From assembly GCA_039720395.1 (NCBI GenBank), contig CM077823.1, positions 14,017,385 to 14,081,384 on the forward strand: a stretch of 64,000 nucleotides of DNA, in the 5' to 3' direction. Position numbers and translations under genes: made by a program. Position 1 is the stretch's first letter; each line of letters opens with the position of its first letter. The notes beneath the pieces were generated by a model. It saw nothing but the letters and a program-made list of their open reading frames with translations, was not told the DNA's origin and ran no database searches. This DNA is from Liquidambar formosana (Eukaryota; Streptophyta; Magnoliopsida; Saxifragales; Altingiaceae). Below are positions 11,655 through 25,700 of this stretch, in pieces.

Positions 11655-14600
11655 GTCTGAGGTTTGTGGTAGGGTGAGGAAACTCTGGCTTTCATTTATC
11701 GTTGCTTGGTGAAGATGTAAACACTGCATTGGTGGAACAGAGGTTCATCTATCCAGATTTTGTTCTGTCCAACTAGCTATGATACACGTGTATGCATATG
11801 ACCATATGGTTTCAAGTATGAAACTCATTTGACCACCGTCAGGTAGCATTAGACAGTGCCTATTCATTGTCAACATTTTTCGTTATCGCACTTTATTTAG
11901 GGTGCATTTGATTGTTCCTTTACGATTGAATTGCCCCACTGTCTTCTCTGTACAATTTTAGATACAAGTTCATCATGATTGAGAATCCAATCATTACTCA
12001 AAATGGTGGCTTTCTTCACAAACAATAGAGAAAAATGTCAAATGGTGGCATTTCGGGAAATCCCAAAATTTTTCTTACACTTTTTCTGGTAATAGCTCCG
12101 ATTTTATTAAGTGGCCCCATTTAGATGATGAATTTGGAGCTTCATATGCTAATACAAGTATTAAGGGAGCCTTTCAATTTTTTGTGGGACATTGAAAAAG
12201 TCCCCCAAGTGTCCTAAATTTTAAAAATTGGCCTATCCTTCTATGCAATGACTTACACCTGAGCCTTGGGCTGAAGCCAATAGATTTTGTCTTCCTAATC
12301 ATCTTTCCTGCTTTTTGGCTTGCACTCAAGTTCAGACCATGCGCAAGAAAGCATTTATCTTCAATTAGGAAGCCCACAATTATGGAATAACCTTTATCCA
12401 CCTTCTAAGCTTATGGCTCACTATATAATTTGGATGCACTATATAGTTTATATCTAATTGGCTTCATCTAAAATAGAAACCTTATAAAAGTAGCTTGATG
12501 TGATGAGCTGACAAATGTGAAATGGAAGCACTGTATTGATGAAAGTGAGAGACTTAAGATTTGGTTCTGATCTATATGTAAATAAATTACGACCTCATAT
12601 ATATCACTCTTCCCAATCCTATAAAATCATGATGAGATTATATTGTTAGTTAAAATGGAAGCATTGTATTGAAGTAGGATGAGGCTTATTGTATTGAAGT
12701 AGGATGAGGCTTAGGTCAGCATAGTTGTACTAATTTCAATATTCACCTGGGCCTGATCCCCACTTATGGCCATACCCAAACATGATTGCTATTTGATTTT
12801 ACATCTTCATGAGTGAGGCATGGTAATAAATTTCTCATGACACATCATACTATTTGCATTTCTTCTGTTATTTAAGCATTAGCTATTAAAAAATGAAGAG
12901 GAAAACCTTTAAATTAGAAAAATGTAAATCTAATCATCCAAGGGAGTTAGTCCAATTAGTAGGATGTAAATAGTTTTTAGCTTACTTATATGTAGATTTT
13001 AACTTTTCGTGCTATCACATGATGTTTTTATTAAATACATATACATAGTGCATACAATCCAGCCAAGCCAGTTTACTGTTAGTTCACGTAAACAAGTGGT
13101 CAAAACTGGTATAATCCGATTAAGATGTGTTGGAAATACAGTATAGATGCTATTGTGAGTGCAAAAATAAAATAACAAGTTTTGCAGATATCAGAACTTA
13201 TTGGTTGAGGTGTGTATGAAGCACTATCCTAAAGAGTAGATCTCCTTTGAGTATGTAACTCGGTGCAATAAGTCATAGCATCCTACCCTCTAGGATTCAA
13301 CAATCGGACTCCCACAAGCGTGCACTCGCAAGTGTAAGTGAAGTGAAAAGCTCAGAATGCTTTTGACTCTTGAAAACAAAAGTTGCAGAAGAGGAAGTAG
13401 AGAAGAAAGAAGATTGCTTTTGATGTGTGTTTCCGCTGAATAAAGAGGCTGCTTTATATAGGCATAAGAAATAATAACATCCCTCAAAAATTAATTCTCC
13501 AATAGTAAAAAATTTTAATGGAGAATCTGTTACAAAATTCAATTGATCAAATTAGCTCAAACAGTCATTAAAAAAAAAAAAAATGGTCAAAGTAGTAAAA
13601 TGCGAGTTAATCCTAACCACACGCGTGAAGCCAAACATCGCTTGTGTCATGCCTAATTAATTCAATTTTTGGACTCTTGTCCCACAAATTACTCAATTGG
13701 GTTCTATTTCTTGAGCACAAAGGGCCTCCCTCTACTTTACCACATGTACAAAAATGATTTTTGCTGATGTTTGACATTTACTAGGTTTATAAATTTTCTC
13801 TTTTGCTGGCTCTAGATTTTCTCCTCTCATCTCTTTTTATTTGTATTTGTATTGTGTCCAAGTGATGACTTTCCTCATTAATTGCAATAAATGTGTTTTA
13901 ATAAAAAAACAGATAGCCCCAATAACACAGCGATTTAAAATTGCAACCAAGGGATAATTTTTTAACATTATGAGATTTGCTTAAAAAGATTTAATAATTG
14001 AAGTTTCAGACTATGAAATTCAAAGGGCCAATAACTTCACAACGTATGGATCAATAAACAAATTCAAACTAAGAGGCTGACGTATAAACACGAAGCGTGT
14101 GCGTGTTAGAGTGCTCTACTTGGTTGGGTGAAGAAGGAACTCGGGAAAGACAATCCCCGTGATTTCTTCAGATGACAGAAGACCTACTTTTGAGACTTTT
14201 ATCTACTAATATGGATTGACTTTGTGTGTTGCGATTGTACTTGATTTTACACTATAACATACTATATTATTTGAGACATCATTTAGCATTCAACCCGTTA
14301 CGCTATGTTTGGATAAAGAGTTTTTAGGTGGAATTTGTCTTTAAAATAGAATTTGTAAAATTTTTATAAGAAAAACTCCTTATAAAAATTTTACAAATTC
14401 TATTTCAAAGACAAATTCCATCTATAAACTCCTTATCCAAACATAGCATTAGGGATTCGATCATTTTAGTCTTAAAGTCTCTTACAATTGAATAATTTAT
14501 TACCCTTGGTTTTTTGTTTTTTTTTTGTTTTTAAGGTATAATATATTGCCCTTCTTTCAAAGCTTGGATTTGTTTTAAAAAGGGCTTTTAGATGGCCTCT

Positions 14601-16560
14601 ACTCAAATGAAAACCCTTGGTTGTGCAAACTTTAACTCTAATTTTCTTTGGTAATATTTTCCTGTTCATTATTCGAAATAAGTAATTTATGTAGAAACTA
14701 AATCAACCCACATTATTATATTTAGGTTCACTTAAAGCAAAAATACTAATAGTAATATACAAATAATACCTTAATTGTGATTTGTAGGGAATATCAAGAG
14801 TTTTGCATTATTTTTCAATGATTGTCTATTTTATTAGGAGAAATCGAAGAACAATAGCGAAAGTATATTAATAAGGCAGAGAGCTAGTTGAAGGTAGTAA
14901 AATCTAATCTCAGCTACAAATTGATGGAAATCTTGTTTTGGTTATTCTCATTTCATTATCTTTTACTAAATCAAAAGGCACCAAAGTGTTAGATAGCAAT
15001 TATGTTTCTAACGCAAAAAGTTAGGACATAATATTTAGATGCTCATCTGATTCGAGCAATCAAAAGGAAACCACAGTATCTAAATGGAAATAGAGAGGAG
15101 GCCATGATTCTTCATTTGTTTGATGTCAAACATCGAACCTTACAACCTAGTTGTCCGCCACCGCTCGAGCAGCAACAAAATCCTTCAAAACACAATCCAC
15201 CAGTTGAATAACTTCGTGAGGCGTCCTATTGCTCCCTTTGAAGAATCAAATTGTTCCTCCTCCTAAAAATCATGATCATTAGAGTTTGTAAAATGGGGAA
15301 GAAAGGAGTAGAAGGAACCAGATAAAGGACCATACACGTTTAGAAACCTAATTAGAATTTAATAAGAAAAGAGTCAAATAATAGAACTCTATATAATGTG
15401 GTAGTATTGTCCTTGCGGCTTTTGTTAAGAGTTAAAAAATAAATCAAAAGTTTTTTCAAGATATAAACTTCTATAAATAATATAGATATAGATATAAATA
15501 ATATAGACTTCTATAAATAATATGTTTACTAAGGCACAAGGATTTTAGGCTTGGTCTTAAAATTCTAAAATCATTCTGTGTTGGGATCTCAGAAAAACAA
15601 GAAAAAAGGTTTTAAGTGTTGAAAACTGCTCACTAATTAATGGATTCCATTCTTAAGCTTTTCCCTGTCCTTTCTCCCATTTTCTTTTCAAGACATAAAT
15701 GGAGCCTTAACCTATATGCCACGCTGCCACATTTCTTTGCTTTTTCCTGAAATGAAAATGTTAAATTCGACGCTTTGACAATTTGAAAGGCCAAAGGCCT
15801 CGTGGCCTTGCTTCGAAGTGGCCGAGTAACATTGCTCTCAAACATGAAGTTTTGGGATCAAATCCTGACGAGCGCGAAGAGTCTGTTTGTGTAGCCCATG
15901 GGTAAAAGTGGCTTTCCCATGACCCAAAAATGCCCAAAATAAATTGGGTATGCCGTCCTAATGTTTAAAATTAAGGGCAATTATTGCCACCACTCTTTGC
16001 AGCCCCCCAATTATTCTATTTTATCAAAGTTTTATGAAAATTAGTGATGTTATCCACTAGAAAACATCATTTTGAAACACTTTGTTGAAGAAAATTTTTT
16101 CAAAATTTGTCGTTTAAGTAGATTTTTTGGAACAGTGGAATAGCTAGTTTTCATAAAAATCTTTTATACTTTCAATTTTATTTTTTTTAAATATATTTTA
16201 CAACAAGGGTATCTGAGGTTTTGGCCCGACTAATCCCTTGGGCATGTCCAGTGCCCTCATTCCACACACACCGGGTTTTATCAAGTTCCAAAGGGAATCT
16301 ACGTTTCTATGAAGTTTCGAACACTCAATTTATGTCTTTTAAGACGTTTATTAAAACTCAACTTGCCACTAGGCTAACCCCTAGGGGTTTTTTTATTTAT
16401 TTTTATTTTATTTTTTAAAATACTTCTTATAAAATCTTGATAAATTACAATAAGTAGAGGCATGTTTCATCTCAATAGGGGTGTAAGGTTTACAAAGGTT
16501 TTGATTTCTACTCTGCATAAGTACGTGTATGGGTGTGTATGATTTGGAGAACAAAAAAAA
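11655..16560 (+). other. PYM 3' UTR and PYM-PRI2 spacer
   Basis: The first few hundred bases are probably PYM 3' UTR; no polyadenylation site could be fixed. The rest is AT-rich. Besides a 148-bp MITE at 14301-14448 and a 27-bp direct repeat near 12660-12715 (GTATTGAAGTAGGATGAGGC twice), nothing was recognised. Confidence 0.5.
14301..14448. mobile_element. PIF/Harbinger-like foldback MITE, 148 bp
   Basis: Almost the whole element is one hairpin. Left CGCTATGTTTGGATAAAGAG is mirrored by right TGCTATGTTTGGATAAGGAG (reversed), with about 69-bp arms around a small loop. TTA flanks both sides (14298-14300 and 14449-14451), the target duplication expected of PIF/Harbinger elements. Confidence 0.85.
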
Positions 16561-16705
16561 ACAAAACAAAAGACGACATTTTTGGCGAGTAGTTTGACAA
16601 CCCTAGTCCACGGCTCCTTTTTTTTTTGAGTTCAGCGTCATTTTTGAGTTCAGGTTATCGGGTCGAATCCGAACCGACTCACTCAGCGGTCAGACATTGG
16701 AATCG

Positions 16706-16714
16706 TTTCCCGCC
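16706..16714 (+). promoter_or_regulatory. E2F site upstream of PRI2
   Basis: TTTCCCGCC matches the plant E2F consensus TTTSSCGC, 79 bp before the PRI2 start codon. A second, weaker match (ATTGGCGC, 16727-16734) follows, with TATA-like sequence near 16736-16760. Binding is inferred from the family of S-phase genes that E2F controls. Confidence 0.7.
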
Positions 16715-16792
16715 ATTTTTCACCTTATTGGCGCCTATATGTATTTATATGTATATACACATAACTTCTGAGACTCAAGAGAGGGACAAAAA

Positions 16793-19700
16793 ATGGAAAT
16801 CATAGGACCACACCGGAGAGCTCCCGCCGCCGACGTCGTCGTTTTAACACTCCCTCTCTACCGCTCAGCTCCACCGCTTGAAGTCACACTCGAAGATTTT
16901 GAGCTTTTCGCCCTCGATCGCCTCCGAGGTATGTATCTCATTTGGTTAGGGTTTTAACTTTCATTTTCTTTACCCTCTGTTTGGTTGCCGAGAAAAACTG
17001 AACGAAGAAGAAAAGAGAAGAAAATATAATTTGAATCTTGCCTTCTTATGCTGCTTCTTTGGCTTCATGAGAGATTCACCGATCGAGGTGAACTTGTTGT
17101 TTCTGTTGTCTCGAATTTCATCATATATTAAAAGATCTAAAATTCAGAATTTTGATTTCTATAATTTTTCCCACCCTTTCTCAGCAATCATAGGGAGCAT
17201 TAGTATATTTCCAGGGTGGTTTTTTTTTTTATTTATAATTTTAATTTTTTTTTTATAGTAATCTTTTGGTGGATGGTGTTTTAATTGATGGCTTTTATTG
17301 TATAATGTAGTTCTAAAAGGGATTTCCGATGGATTATCGCGAGGAAAGAAACCCGAGGAAATGGAGAAATTGGTAAATAATGGGTTCAGGTTGATTGTTT
17401 TCCGATATAAGACACATTTAACAATCTGATTTGTTGGCTTTGCAAAGGTAAGCGAATTGTGGAAGGCAAACATGAGGCATCCACAGGCATCCGAGGAAGT
17501 CAACAAGGACATAATTTCCCACTTTGTTCTGCGTCTCGTGTATTGTAGAACGTAAGTTTCTATTATTTTTTCATTGTTTTCCCACTGTAACCCCCAAGTA
17601 TTTTGACCATGCTTATTCAAATCCTGGTGCTTTAGGGAGGACTTGAGAAAGTGGTTTCTTTCCATGGAGACTACCCTCTTTCGCTACCGTTTTCGACTTC
17701 AAGGCCATGAAGTTCAGGTAGGATTTGGTTCTTCTACACAGTGCTTAGTTCATTTTTCCGAGTCGGATACTGGTTAATTGTGTGAATTTTTGGGTTTGCA
17801 GAGGGCACTAATGGCAGAATTTGACCTTTCGTACAAAGCCGTAAGCAATGCAGAATTTGAGGTATTTACATTCCGTCTGCTGTATTGGTTTACCTTTAAT
17901 TAGTCTTAAATTTTTAAAAAAACGTCTGGAAAATTAAGGGAATGTGGCATTTAATTGGACCACACTCTGCAAACAAATGCAATAGCACAAATGTAAGATA
18001 CATTTGTCAATTGGACGATATTTGCTCCTTACATATAGTGCATATACTTCCTAGAAACTCCAAGAAACATTAGGTTTAAAGGCTAATTTTACCTATTTTC
18101 TTCTACAGAGTGTAAAGGACAAATTGGTCCAAGTTGCACGTTCAATGAATCATCAGCCTTTACCTAGTGGTATGAGCATACTCATCGCATACACTAACTA
18201 TATACCCTGAACAACTATTTTCTTTCTCTCCATCATTCCTACTGATGATGCTGCATTTCTCATACTAAAGTCATTTATTTTGTTCAATATTTTGAATTTT
18301 GGATTTAGTATACTCCCAATTTCATATATAGCTCATCATATATACTTAATACTGGATGGGTTAATTACTATACTACTTTACAAATCAATTGTAAGAGAAT
18401 TTGGAAGGGTTAGCTGCATGATTTGTTGTGTAGATGCATTATGAATTGACACATTATTTTCTTATCACCTTGATCACAGATGCAGGAAATTACAGAATTT
18501 GTAGTGAAATTTGGAAAGGAATTTGGCTGAAATGACCTTAAGAATAGTTAGTGTACGGTTGTAGTTTTATTTCTTCGTACTTTTGGGACTCTTACTAGAA
18601 CATAGTAATTTTTTCCTGAGATACATCCTTTCCTTTAAAATTGAAATTCCTTATTAATTGAGGGTTTGAGTGCATATATCAACTTCCCTAAGAAGTGTAG
18701 TGGTTGATGGCCTCATAAACTTCAAGGATATGGCATGAGTTTTTCCCCCATAAAAACTTGGAATAAATTTTCAATGTATGGCATTTTGAAACTCATGTAT
18801 TATTCTAGTTGTAATTATTGTTTTTTCATTTCTATGTTTTTATTTTTCTTGGGGAGAGGGAATATATCCTATTTTTAATTTGCTGCCTGGGAGAAGTATT
18901 TTGTTTGAAAATATACTCTTTTTCATATAGATTCTAGTTTGAAAATGCTATTATCAAGATTGACTGAGAATTATAAGCAATTGATGTGACTTCAAGGCTT
19001 TATAATTTCCTTTTGTGGATGTGCATGCTGCTTTTAGTTTTTATTTTTCCTCAGAAACAATTTCTAGATGAATTTGAGTTTTGTTTTATCTGTCTGCTTG
19101 CACTCTATGATTCTGGATAAAAAATTATGGCTTAACAGTGATGACTGATGAATGATGATACATTTTCAGTTCATGATATATCTTGTACCCTAATACACCT
19201 CTTTTCTTCCCTTTTTCTGCAGCTAGTGACACATTCTTTAAGGTTTGTCTACCTTTGCTTGATTACTTCTCTTGTTTATAAAATAAATGCAATCTTAGCT
19301 TATTATTGATAAAGGAATATCCATTATTGGATGGGAGAATGGAATAACCCTCCTTACTTCCATATCTGTGGTATGCATTCGATGTAATTCTGTGAACAAT
19401 TTGATCCCATCTGGTTCTCTGGGCCAAAGTTAACAAATTCAGATAGTTCTAACCATTATCTGAATTGCTTTTTGGATGAATGAGAATAAAGTTATGGACA
19501 ATTTTATTGGGAAAGATATGAATTTATTGCTTTACATCAGGTGGTTGGGTGGATGTGTGATGTAAAAAGTTTCATCAATGATTCCGTGATCCCCTAAATG
19601 CAAGGAGTGGGATAATATGGGACGGACCATCTCTTCCAGTCCTTAAAAAAGTATCTCTTCTCAAATTTGCAAAGGAATGTGCCTCAGGAAGTGGAGGTCC

Positions 19701-22700
19701 TGAGTTTGACTCTTGCCAACTCCTTGAGGCCACTCTCACAAAGTTTCATGGTTCTCATGGGCCTTAACTGGTCAATGTGGGTTGTGGGGTCTTTCACGGA
19801 CCCAGGGTTTACCTGTAAGGAGTTCGTCGTATCAAAAAATAAAAGCATCTCTTCTCAAATTAGCTAGTGAAATTTGAATTATGTATGTGTATGTATATAT
19901 ATTTTATTTTTCCTCCGAAATATAGGTACCATTTGAAGAAGTTCCAGAACTTGTAGCTGGTCGTAGAGTTTTTATACATAAAGGGCATGCATATGTTGCT
20001 ATGAACCAGGTAAATGTTAATGTTTTCTGTTTGATCCTTTCACTTAACTCATACAGCAATGACCTTGATCAAACTGATAAGTTTATGTGCCCTTTTTCTT
20101 TTAGGTGGTTTCCCTTGTTGTCACACAATTTCGAAGCAATCTATCAAAGGCACTCATTCTGACAAACAGGTGGTTGTTGGGTTAGTTAGGAGTTCAAAAA
20201 ATATCGATTGTTTTATTTTTGAAAACATCTTCATTGATCTTTTGAACAGTAGATATTTTAGCCATTTGTGGTTGGGTTATGCATTGACATATGAAATCAG
20301 ACAAACATGTGCTTGCTTTTTTATTTTTTCCATGTCTAAAACTCCAAATTCTTGGGTAATATAATTAGGAAAGGCATGCTTATACAAATTTTATTCCTGC
20401 AACTGTGCAAGAAGATATACTTCTTTGGAATTATGTGTGCACATTTTTGTTTTATGTGATTTGTGTTTATTGTCAAAAGCTATTTTACATGTATTACCTG
20501 TGTTGACATGACATGACATTGGTGTGGGTATTCCTGCTGGACACTTCAAAATAGTGGAAAATCTTTGCAAAGCATACGAATCCGACACATGGACACACAC
20601 CTACACCTGACAGCCATATTTGAGTCCATGTAACATAATTCATAAGAACTTCACAATTAAATGTTTAGAAGAAAAATTGATAGGTAAAACTGTTCATAAG
20701 TTTTATGCTTGTGGAGTTAATATGGAAAAAAAGTATCTTGCATCATTTGCACTATTCAACCAGAATCCTATTCCACAACTCTGTTTGTGTGTGTATTGGT
20801 GTGGTGAGCTCGTGTGTGTGCACCTGTTTCATGTCACCTGTATGTTTTAACTTGTACTAGATCATTGTTGAATGTTAACAATTAATCTCAAAGGAATCTT
20901 CTCTAATTATGTGGTTTTTTTTAAGGGAAAACTGTTTAAAAGTCCCTCATGACTTTCCACTGAGTACAAGTCCAACTATAAGTTTTTAACTCCTAGGTCT
21001 CTAAGTTTTAATTGGTTATTGGTCAAAGTTCAGCTATTTTTCTAGAAGACAGATTCACCTTTATAACCACCTAGAATATTATACACGTGCAGTTGTAGGT
21101 TTTTGTTTTCAAACTTTAAAATATCATAACTTTTAATATACATGTCTGTTTTCCTTAAAATTTATATTTTCAGAATTTACTCATCGAGACCTTCAAAACA
21201 AGATCCATGATGAATAGGAAATTGTCTAAAAAATTTGACAAAATTTTTCTGTTAGCAAATAGAGAATTCACTTGTTTTTTTGGGATGTTTGACCAATTGT
21301 GCTTAGTTTTTATTTTTGAATCTATTATAAATGTTTTTTTAACTTCATTATATTGAGTGCCAGCTTGAATCCTCACAACTTATAAGTACATCCTTTGAAT
21401 CTCAATCTTAATGGAATAATTCACCCATCTGTTTGTAGGAAAATTAAAATTTTCCATTGTGTTTTATATTACAAACTTGACCTTATTTACCATCTATAAC
21501 TGAAAATAAGGTCAAGTTTTCCTTTTTTAGGTATATATTCTGACCTTATTTACCATCTAGGAACTCACTCATCAAATCTGACAGGAATTCTGTCAATTTT
21601 TCCTTTTTTAAGCATATTTTTATATTCATCATGGATATTGTTTGATAGTGCTCAACAAGTAGATTCCAAAAATAAAAAGCAGACTTGTAGAACAAAAGTT
21701 ATGCAATTTTTAGGTTTGAAAAGCATTACATTGATGAGTCATCAATGCTATAACCACTTTCACGCTTTGAACATTATTGTAGGTAGTTTTCTCCAGAACA
21801 GAGTCCAGGGACTTTGGGCATTAAAATGTTTTAGCTTGGACCTAATGAGGTAGACTTCTTATAAGAGGGGCCTCTGACCAAAGCTCCCTTTATTGCAAGC
21901 TAAATATTGGTTCTACTTTTAGTCATCTAAGCTTGAGGTTACCTTCTTCCTCTTCTTCTTTTGTCTTCCATTATTGATTGTATAATTTTGTAGAACATAT
22001 TCCATGATGCCACTAAGGCAATAGTTTGTATGTTATTTGACTGGGTTTATGGTGTTTAAGGTTCTGCTGGTGAATTTGTCATTTCTTTATATCATTTATT
22101 ATTCTGTATTTCAATACAAAAATCCTCAAACAGTGCAGCTTTTGCTTGCAGAAAATGGACATCTACTATCAGAGAACCAGAGAAGGATCGGTTGACCCCA
22201 GTAAGTATTGGATTATGAACTTTGTGAGTTGAAAAAGGGCTCTTTTTTTTCTGGTATGGCACTCGACAATTAATTTCGTTGGTATTGTTTAGATCGTGGA
22301 AGCCCTCTGCACAAGTTATCTAGGTCCTGACTATTCTCAGGTACTATTACAGTTCACCAGTTCAATTATTACCCTTAGTCCCTTAGGTAACAGATTTTCA
22401 AGTGGGTCCTGTTCAAAATGCTTTACTGCTTCCGCAGCCAAGAGAATTTGGAGAGATAACAATAAAAGAAATTGATCAAGTGGCTAAAAGTTCATTTCCT
22501 CTATGTATGCAGCATCTATATGAAAAGGTAAGAAGTTTGGTTATAAAATCAGGCTTATTATCATTTCTCTTGCAACTTTAATTCATGGAATTCTTGTTTT
22601 TTCCCCTTTTCCCTTTCCCCTTTCCCCTTTTTATTTATTATTTTTTGGTGGTGTTTTCTTTTGTAATTTTTATTTAGTCTTTCACACTTACGTGCAGCTA

Positions 22701-25700
22701 AAAGAGGATCATCACCTAAAGCATGGAGGGAGGATGCAATTAGGTCTCTTTCTTAAGGTTATATTTTACTACCCAAAAAATTACGTGTGTGTATTGGCAA
22801 TATAAAAAGATTAACACCCACATTGCAGTTTATGTCATTTTGAGTTTGCCATGTCAAACACAAAAATTCCCATTTGGCCTTGTTTTATGTGCATCTTTAC
22901 ATGTTATTACTATATTAATTGTTTTGTTTTATGTGCATAGTTACATTTTAAGTTTATTGCTTGTCTAGATGCAGACTTATGTGCACACACACACACACAC
23001 ACACAGACATACACAGTAGCCTATGCATACAATTCTACACTTACACTTCCTACTTGGATTTGAATAGTCCTGGTACTGTTATGTACATTCAAGTGTGTAG
23101 CATTAGTTATAATTGGTAAAATGGCATGTGTGATGCTTTTGGTTGAAATAGCATCATAAAATGCAATTCAACACACCTTTTTTGTTGGTAATAATAGGTA
23201 AGAATATAATATATAACTAAATCAATTGTTCCACTACTTGAAAAGTGCAATTCAATGCTTAAATAGGAATTGTTATATACAGAAAATTACTTTAATATGA
23301 ATTATACTTCGTGATTGAACAAGTAAAACTACATAGTCATCATTTAAAGATCTCATAAAATAGTCCATTCAGTATGCAATTCCAAAAGTAATTTTTGTAT
23401 TTACAAACACTATTGTGAATCTCCAGATAGGTACGGTAGTCAGGACATCTCCAAGTAGGTAAACATATTCACTTATGCAAACTCTTGTAGGTCATGTTCT
23501 ATAGAATCAATTACATATAGTAATATAGTATAGGTCATCCAATTACAAAAGAAAAGCTTAGTTAATGAAGCAATTTGAAGAGTTTTAAACATCTAATTTG
23601 ATAACTCCAAATAGAGTTATTTAGGCACGTGTGATTCAGATTGATAAGATAATGAATCTAATGGACATGTTTCCACTTTCCACGTGTCCATGTCTACGTA
23701 TTCAAATAACTGCAATAGGTTGGAAAACATTGGGTTACTGCCATATCAGTGACTTTTGATGGGCAGGGAGGGGCTAAGTTTTTAACCTTATAAGAGAGGC
23801 CCCTTCAAATGTTGCCTTCTGGGATGTGGCCGCTTATTCAAAATTAATAAAATACTAAAAGAAAGGTAGAATTAAACAACACAAAGAATAATCACAACCG
23901 GAGAGAAAAACCTTGCACTTTAGACACATCCCTTTTCCGCCCTATTATGAGAGCATTGGGCTGGAAATTCTGATATTGTTTTGATCAACTAAAATAATAA
24001 CAAATGGTGTAGTACTTGGGTTGGTAATTTATGGGTTTGAAGATATTTGATCTTTTTTCAATGTTGCTTTTGTTTTCGAGATCTTTAAATAAATGTTATT
24101 TTTCCTTCATTTATGAAGACAGAGAATGGAGAAACAGAACATGGGCAGCCAAACACCTAGAATTGTTTTTCTAATAAAATCTCAAGTCAATTTATCCTCC
24201 AACATTGTTACATGCTTTCTTGCCAAAAAACAGAAAAATAAGGAATTAGGAAGAATGAGGGAGAATAGCCCACTTCAAGGGGGGCAGAAACCTCCGATGT
24301 CTACTTCGATGGTTTCCCACCTCCTTTACAATGAAATTTTTAGGATAAAGCTGCTTAATGCTTAACTGATAAACAAAAGGAGTTTATATACAAGCACATC
24401 ACCACTCAACCGACCTTCCTACAAAAAAGCACACCTCCCTAATAACAACTCTCACTCTCATTCAATTAATTTCCCACCATAACTGCCTATACACATGTAA
24501 AACAAAGCAGGTAACATATGTAATATTAAAACTAACAAATATTAAGAAACTACACATGCAATAACTATGAGATATTGGATGAAGTAGACCCATGGAGTGC
24601 AAGGCTGAATATTTGCATGTGTGGGACCATTAGGCAGATAACAAACTTCCATTGGTATTAGTCTTGCCACAAAGGAATCAACTCAAAAAATGTACCCACC
24701 TCAATAAGCCTATCTCCTTATGCCTGGCAAATGAAACAGTGTGCAGCATAAATCAGTTACTCTACTTGCATCAAGTAAACTGTATAAGTGAGATGTTGGT
24801 TTCAAATTAGTTACTCCACTCGTCGAGGCATGATGGATCTTGACTCATGTGAAGTTGCGATGATACAATGAAATGTGTTGCAGCTTTCTCCTTGATATTA
24901 TTGATACAAAACACAAAATATTTGTCTTGGGGCATTTGGCTGCTTTGTGCAGATCTGATTGGTTTAATTTATAGCATTTGAAGAGGTATAAAGAGGTACA
25001 CAATGTATTATCATGGGTTCAGGCATAACAGTTCCTGGCTCGTGGAAAGTTGTGAGTTCTTGTTTAAAAATATAAATTTTCTATTTGTGAGTGCAATTTT
25101 ATTATGTAAAATGCATATAAATATTAGAAATTCTATTTACTTTTATATAGTAGTATTGTATGAGTATCAACTTAATGTAATGCCATTTGCATGCATATTG
25201 TAGAAGTGCAACAAAAGTGAAGGTAAAACTTATTATAAACAGGAATCATGGAGAACAGTAAATATTTAGTGCTGAGGTAATCATGAAATTGTTTTCCATT
25301 GCGTTTTTCATTAATTAGCTATAGTGTTTTCCGTCCATTTGCAGGGTGTCGGATTGAAGTTGGATGATGCCCTTGCATTCTGGAAAGCTGAATTTTCCCA
25401 AAAGGTAAGTATGGTGCAATTCAAGCATTTTGTGAAAAAATAATGATATTGAGCATTTTGTTTATTAGTTATATATTTATTTCTTGGGAGATTTAGCCTC
25501 AAGTCCATATTATAGCACTTATGTAGCCATAAGGATATGTGGATTTCTTATGCGGCTAAAAGTCCAGCATGCGATGGATGTACCAAAATGCCCCTTTAAT
25601 TATAAACAAAATTAACAAGATTACCATTTAGTTTATGCGTCCCATTTAAGGAGAATTGCATTTCATTATGTGCCCCATTTAAGGAGAATTTTGCATTCCG

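Noticed and set aside
17159..17665. 168-codon minus-strand open frame
   Set aside because: It runs antisense across PRI2 exons 2 to 4, whose plus-strand coding and splice sites are well supported. No family resemblance.
20890..21100. MITE end near 20925 (AAGTCCCTCATGACTTT-like)
   Set aside because: Resembles the left end style of the 10843 element, but no matching inverted end was found within PRI2 intron 9.
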